A stretch of 7,273 nt of DNA from NCBI GenBank assembly GCA_947175375.1, contig CAMWMT010000129.1:1-7273 (forward strand). The letters are read 5' to 3'. Source of the DNA: an uncultured Clostridiaceae bacterium. GTDB taxonomy: Bacteria > Bacillota > Clostridia > Lachnospirales > Lachnospiraceae. Below, one piece after another: positions 6,806 through 7,273 of the stretch. The stretch's first letter is position 1; every line of letters begins with the position of its first letter. The position numbers and the translations under genes were made by a program. The notes beneath the pieces were generated by a model. That model had not been told where the DNA came from, did not search any database, and worked only from the letters and a program-made list of their open reading frames with translations.

Positions 6806-7273
6806 TGTCTTGATGTGTCTAACAAAATTTCTGTGGTGAATTTCAAACACCAGATTTCCAAAATAAAATTATAGGAACGAAATGGTATATATCTGCTCAT
6901 CTGACCGGATCTGTCATGTACATATTAAAGGTGTGAAAGTGAATCGAAATGAAAGAGCCAGTATTCTCGGTTCCCACCTGGAGTTTGGAGATGTGGGGAG
7001 AGCCTGAAATTCTGGATGCCATTGCAGCACAGGTTTTTCCATACATTTCTCCTTTGATTATAATGAAATGCGATTTTATTTGCAATAGCTTTCTCTTTGG
7101 GAAAATATTCCGTGACGATGTTCGGAACGCTTTTGTAGAAATATAGAATAATCTGTCAAATATATTTTATAATGTATCTGAGATTTATATAAATGTCAAT
7201 AAAAATATAAGTGTCAAAAGGTAACAGTTCAGACACCCCTCAAAAAAACATGACGAAATTTTAGGGATCCTAG
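6806..7273. other. AT-rich tail with no supported gene
   Basis: About 470 bases with no convincing gene. Short open frames exist on the + strand at 6882-7007 (ATG with AGGA five bases ahead) and 6949-7146, and on the - strand at 6897-7085 (TTG start), but they overlap, lack recognisable motifs and have poor binding sites. Three TGTCAA words at 7154, 7194 and 7212 read as TTGACA on the - strand; the middle one has TACATT 17 bases downstream on that strand, a plausible leftward promoter. GTGTC (7211-7215) and GACAC form a short inverted repeat around a GTAACAGTTC segment. The region may be a decayed gene or the flank of the next locus. Confidence 0.5.

Noticed and set aside
6882..7007. 41-codon frame starting ATG with AGGA five bases ahead
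   Set aside because: Short, with no family resemblance I can name; it may be a remnant but nothing in the sequence supports expression beyond the weak binding site.
6897..7085. Minus-strand 62-codon frame downstream of the TTGACA boxes
   Set aside because: TTG start without a convincing binding site; the internal ATG has AAAGGAG only two bases away, too close for efficient use; no family recognised.
6949..7146. 65-codon open frame as a real small gene
   Set aside because: Poor binding-site spacing, no recognisable motif, and competing frames on both strands over the same bases.

Overview
The window holds the V1 (cytoplasmic, catalytic) part of a V/A-type (Ntp-type) ATPase operon, read left to right on the + strand, followed by an unrelated Uma2-type gene and an AT-rich tail. 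Gene order is E, C, F, A, B, D, as in Enterococcus/Clostridia-type Ntp operons. The membrane genes (subunits I and K) are not here and presumably lie upstream; a seven-codon open end at the left edge may be the tail of one. The strong AGGAGG-type ribosome binding sites, the V-type rather than F-type ATPase and the protein sequences suggest an anaerobic Firmicute, most likely class Clostridia and possibly Lachnospiraceae. That placement is an impression from memory, not a search.

Layout: 1-75, end of an upstream gene and leader; 76-669 ntpE; 699-1670 ntpC; 1663-1983 ntpF (overlaps ntpC by 8 nt); 2021-3790 ntpA; 3791-5164 ntpB (abuts ntpA); 5165-5350, two tandem 91-bp hairpin repeats; 5364-6038 ntpD (GTG start); about 6065-6098, strong intrinsic terminator; 6205-6765 Uma2-family PD-(D/E)XK protein with its own promoter and RBS; 6772-6805, a hairpin; 6806-7273, AT-rich with no convincing gene.

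How the genes work together: A and B form the A3B3 hexamer, with catalytic residues on A and the arginine finger on B. D and F form the central rotor shaft, C couples the shaft to the membrane c-ring, and E is half of the peripheral stalk. The key residues K238, E261 and R333 in A and R350 in B are all present, so the enzyme should be functional. Whether it moves Na+ or H+ cannot be judged, because the ion-binding K subunit is outside the window.

The most unusual element is the pair of 91-bp repeats between ntpB and ntpD. The copies differ at 8 positions, all transitions. Four of these form two compensatory base-pair changes in a perfect 11-bp stem, and the other four fall in the loop or the 3' tail, so no pair is broken. 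This points to a structured element maintained at the RNA (or cruciform) level inside the operon, just before the single-copy rotor subunit D.
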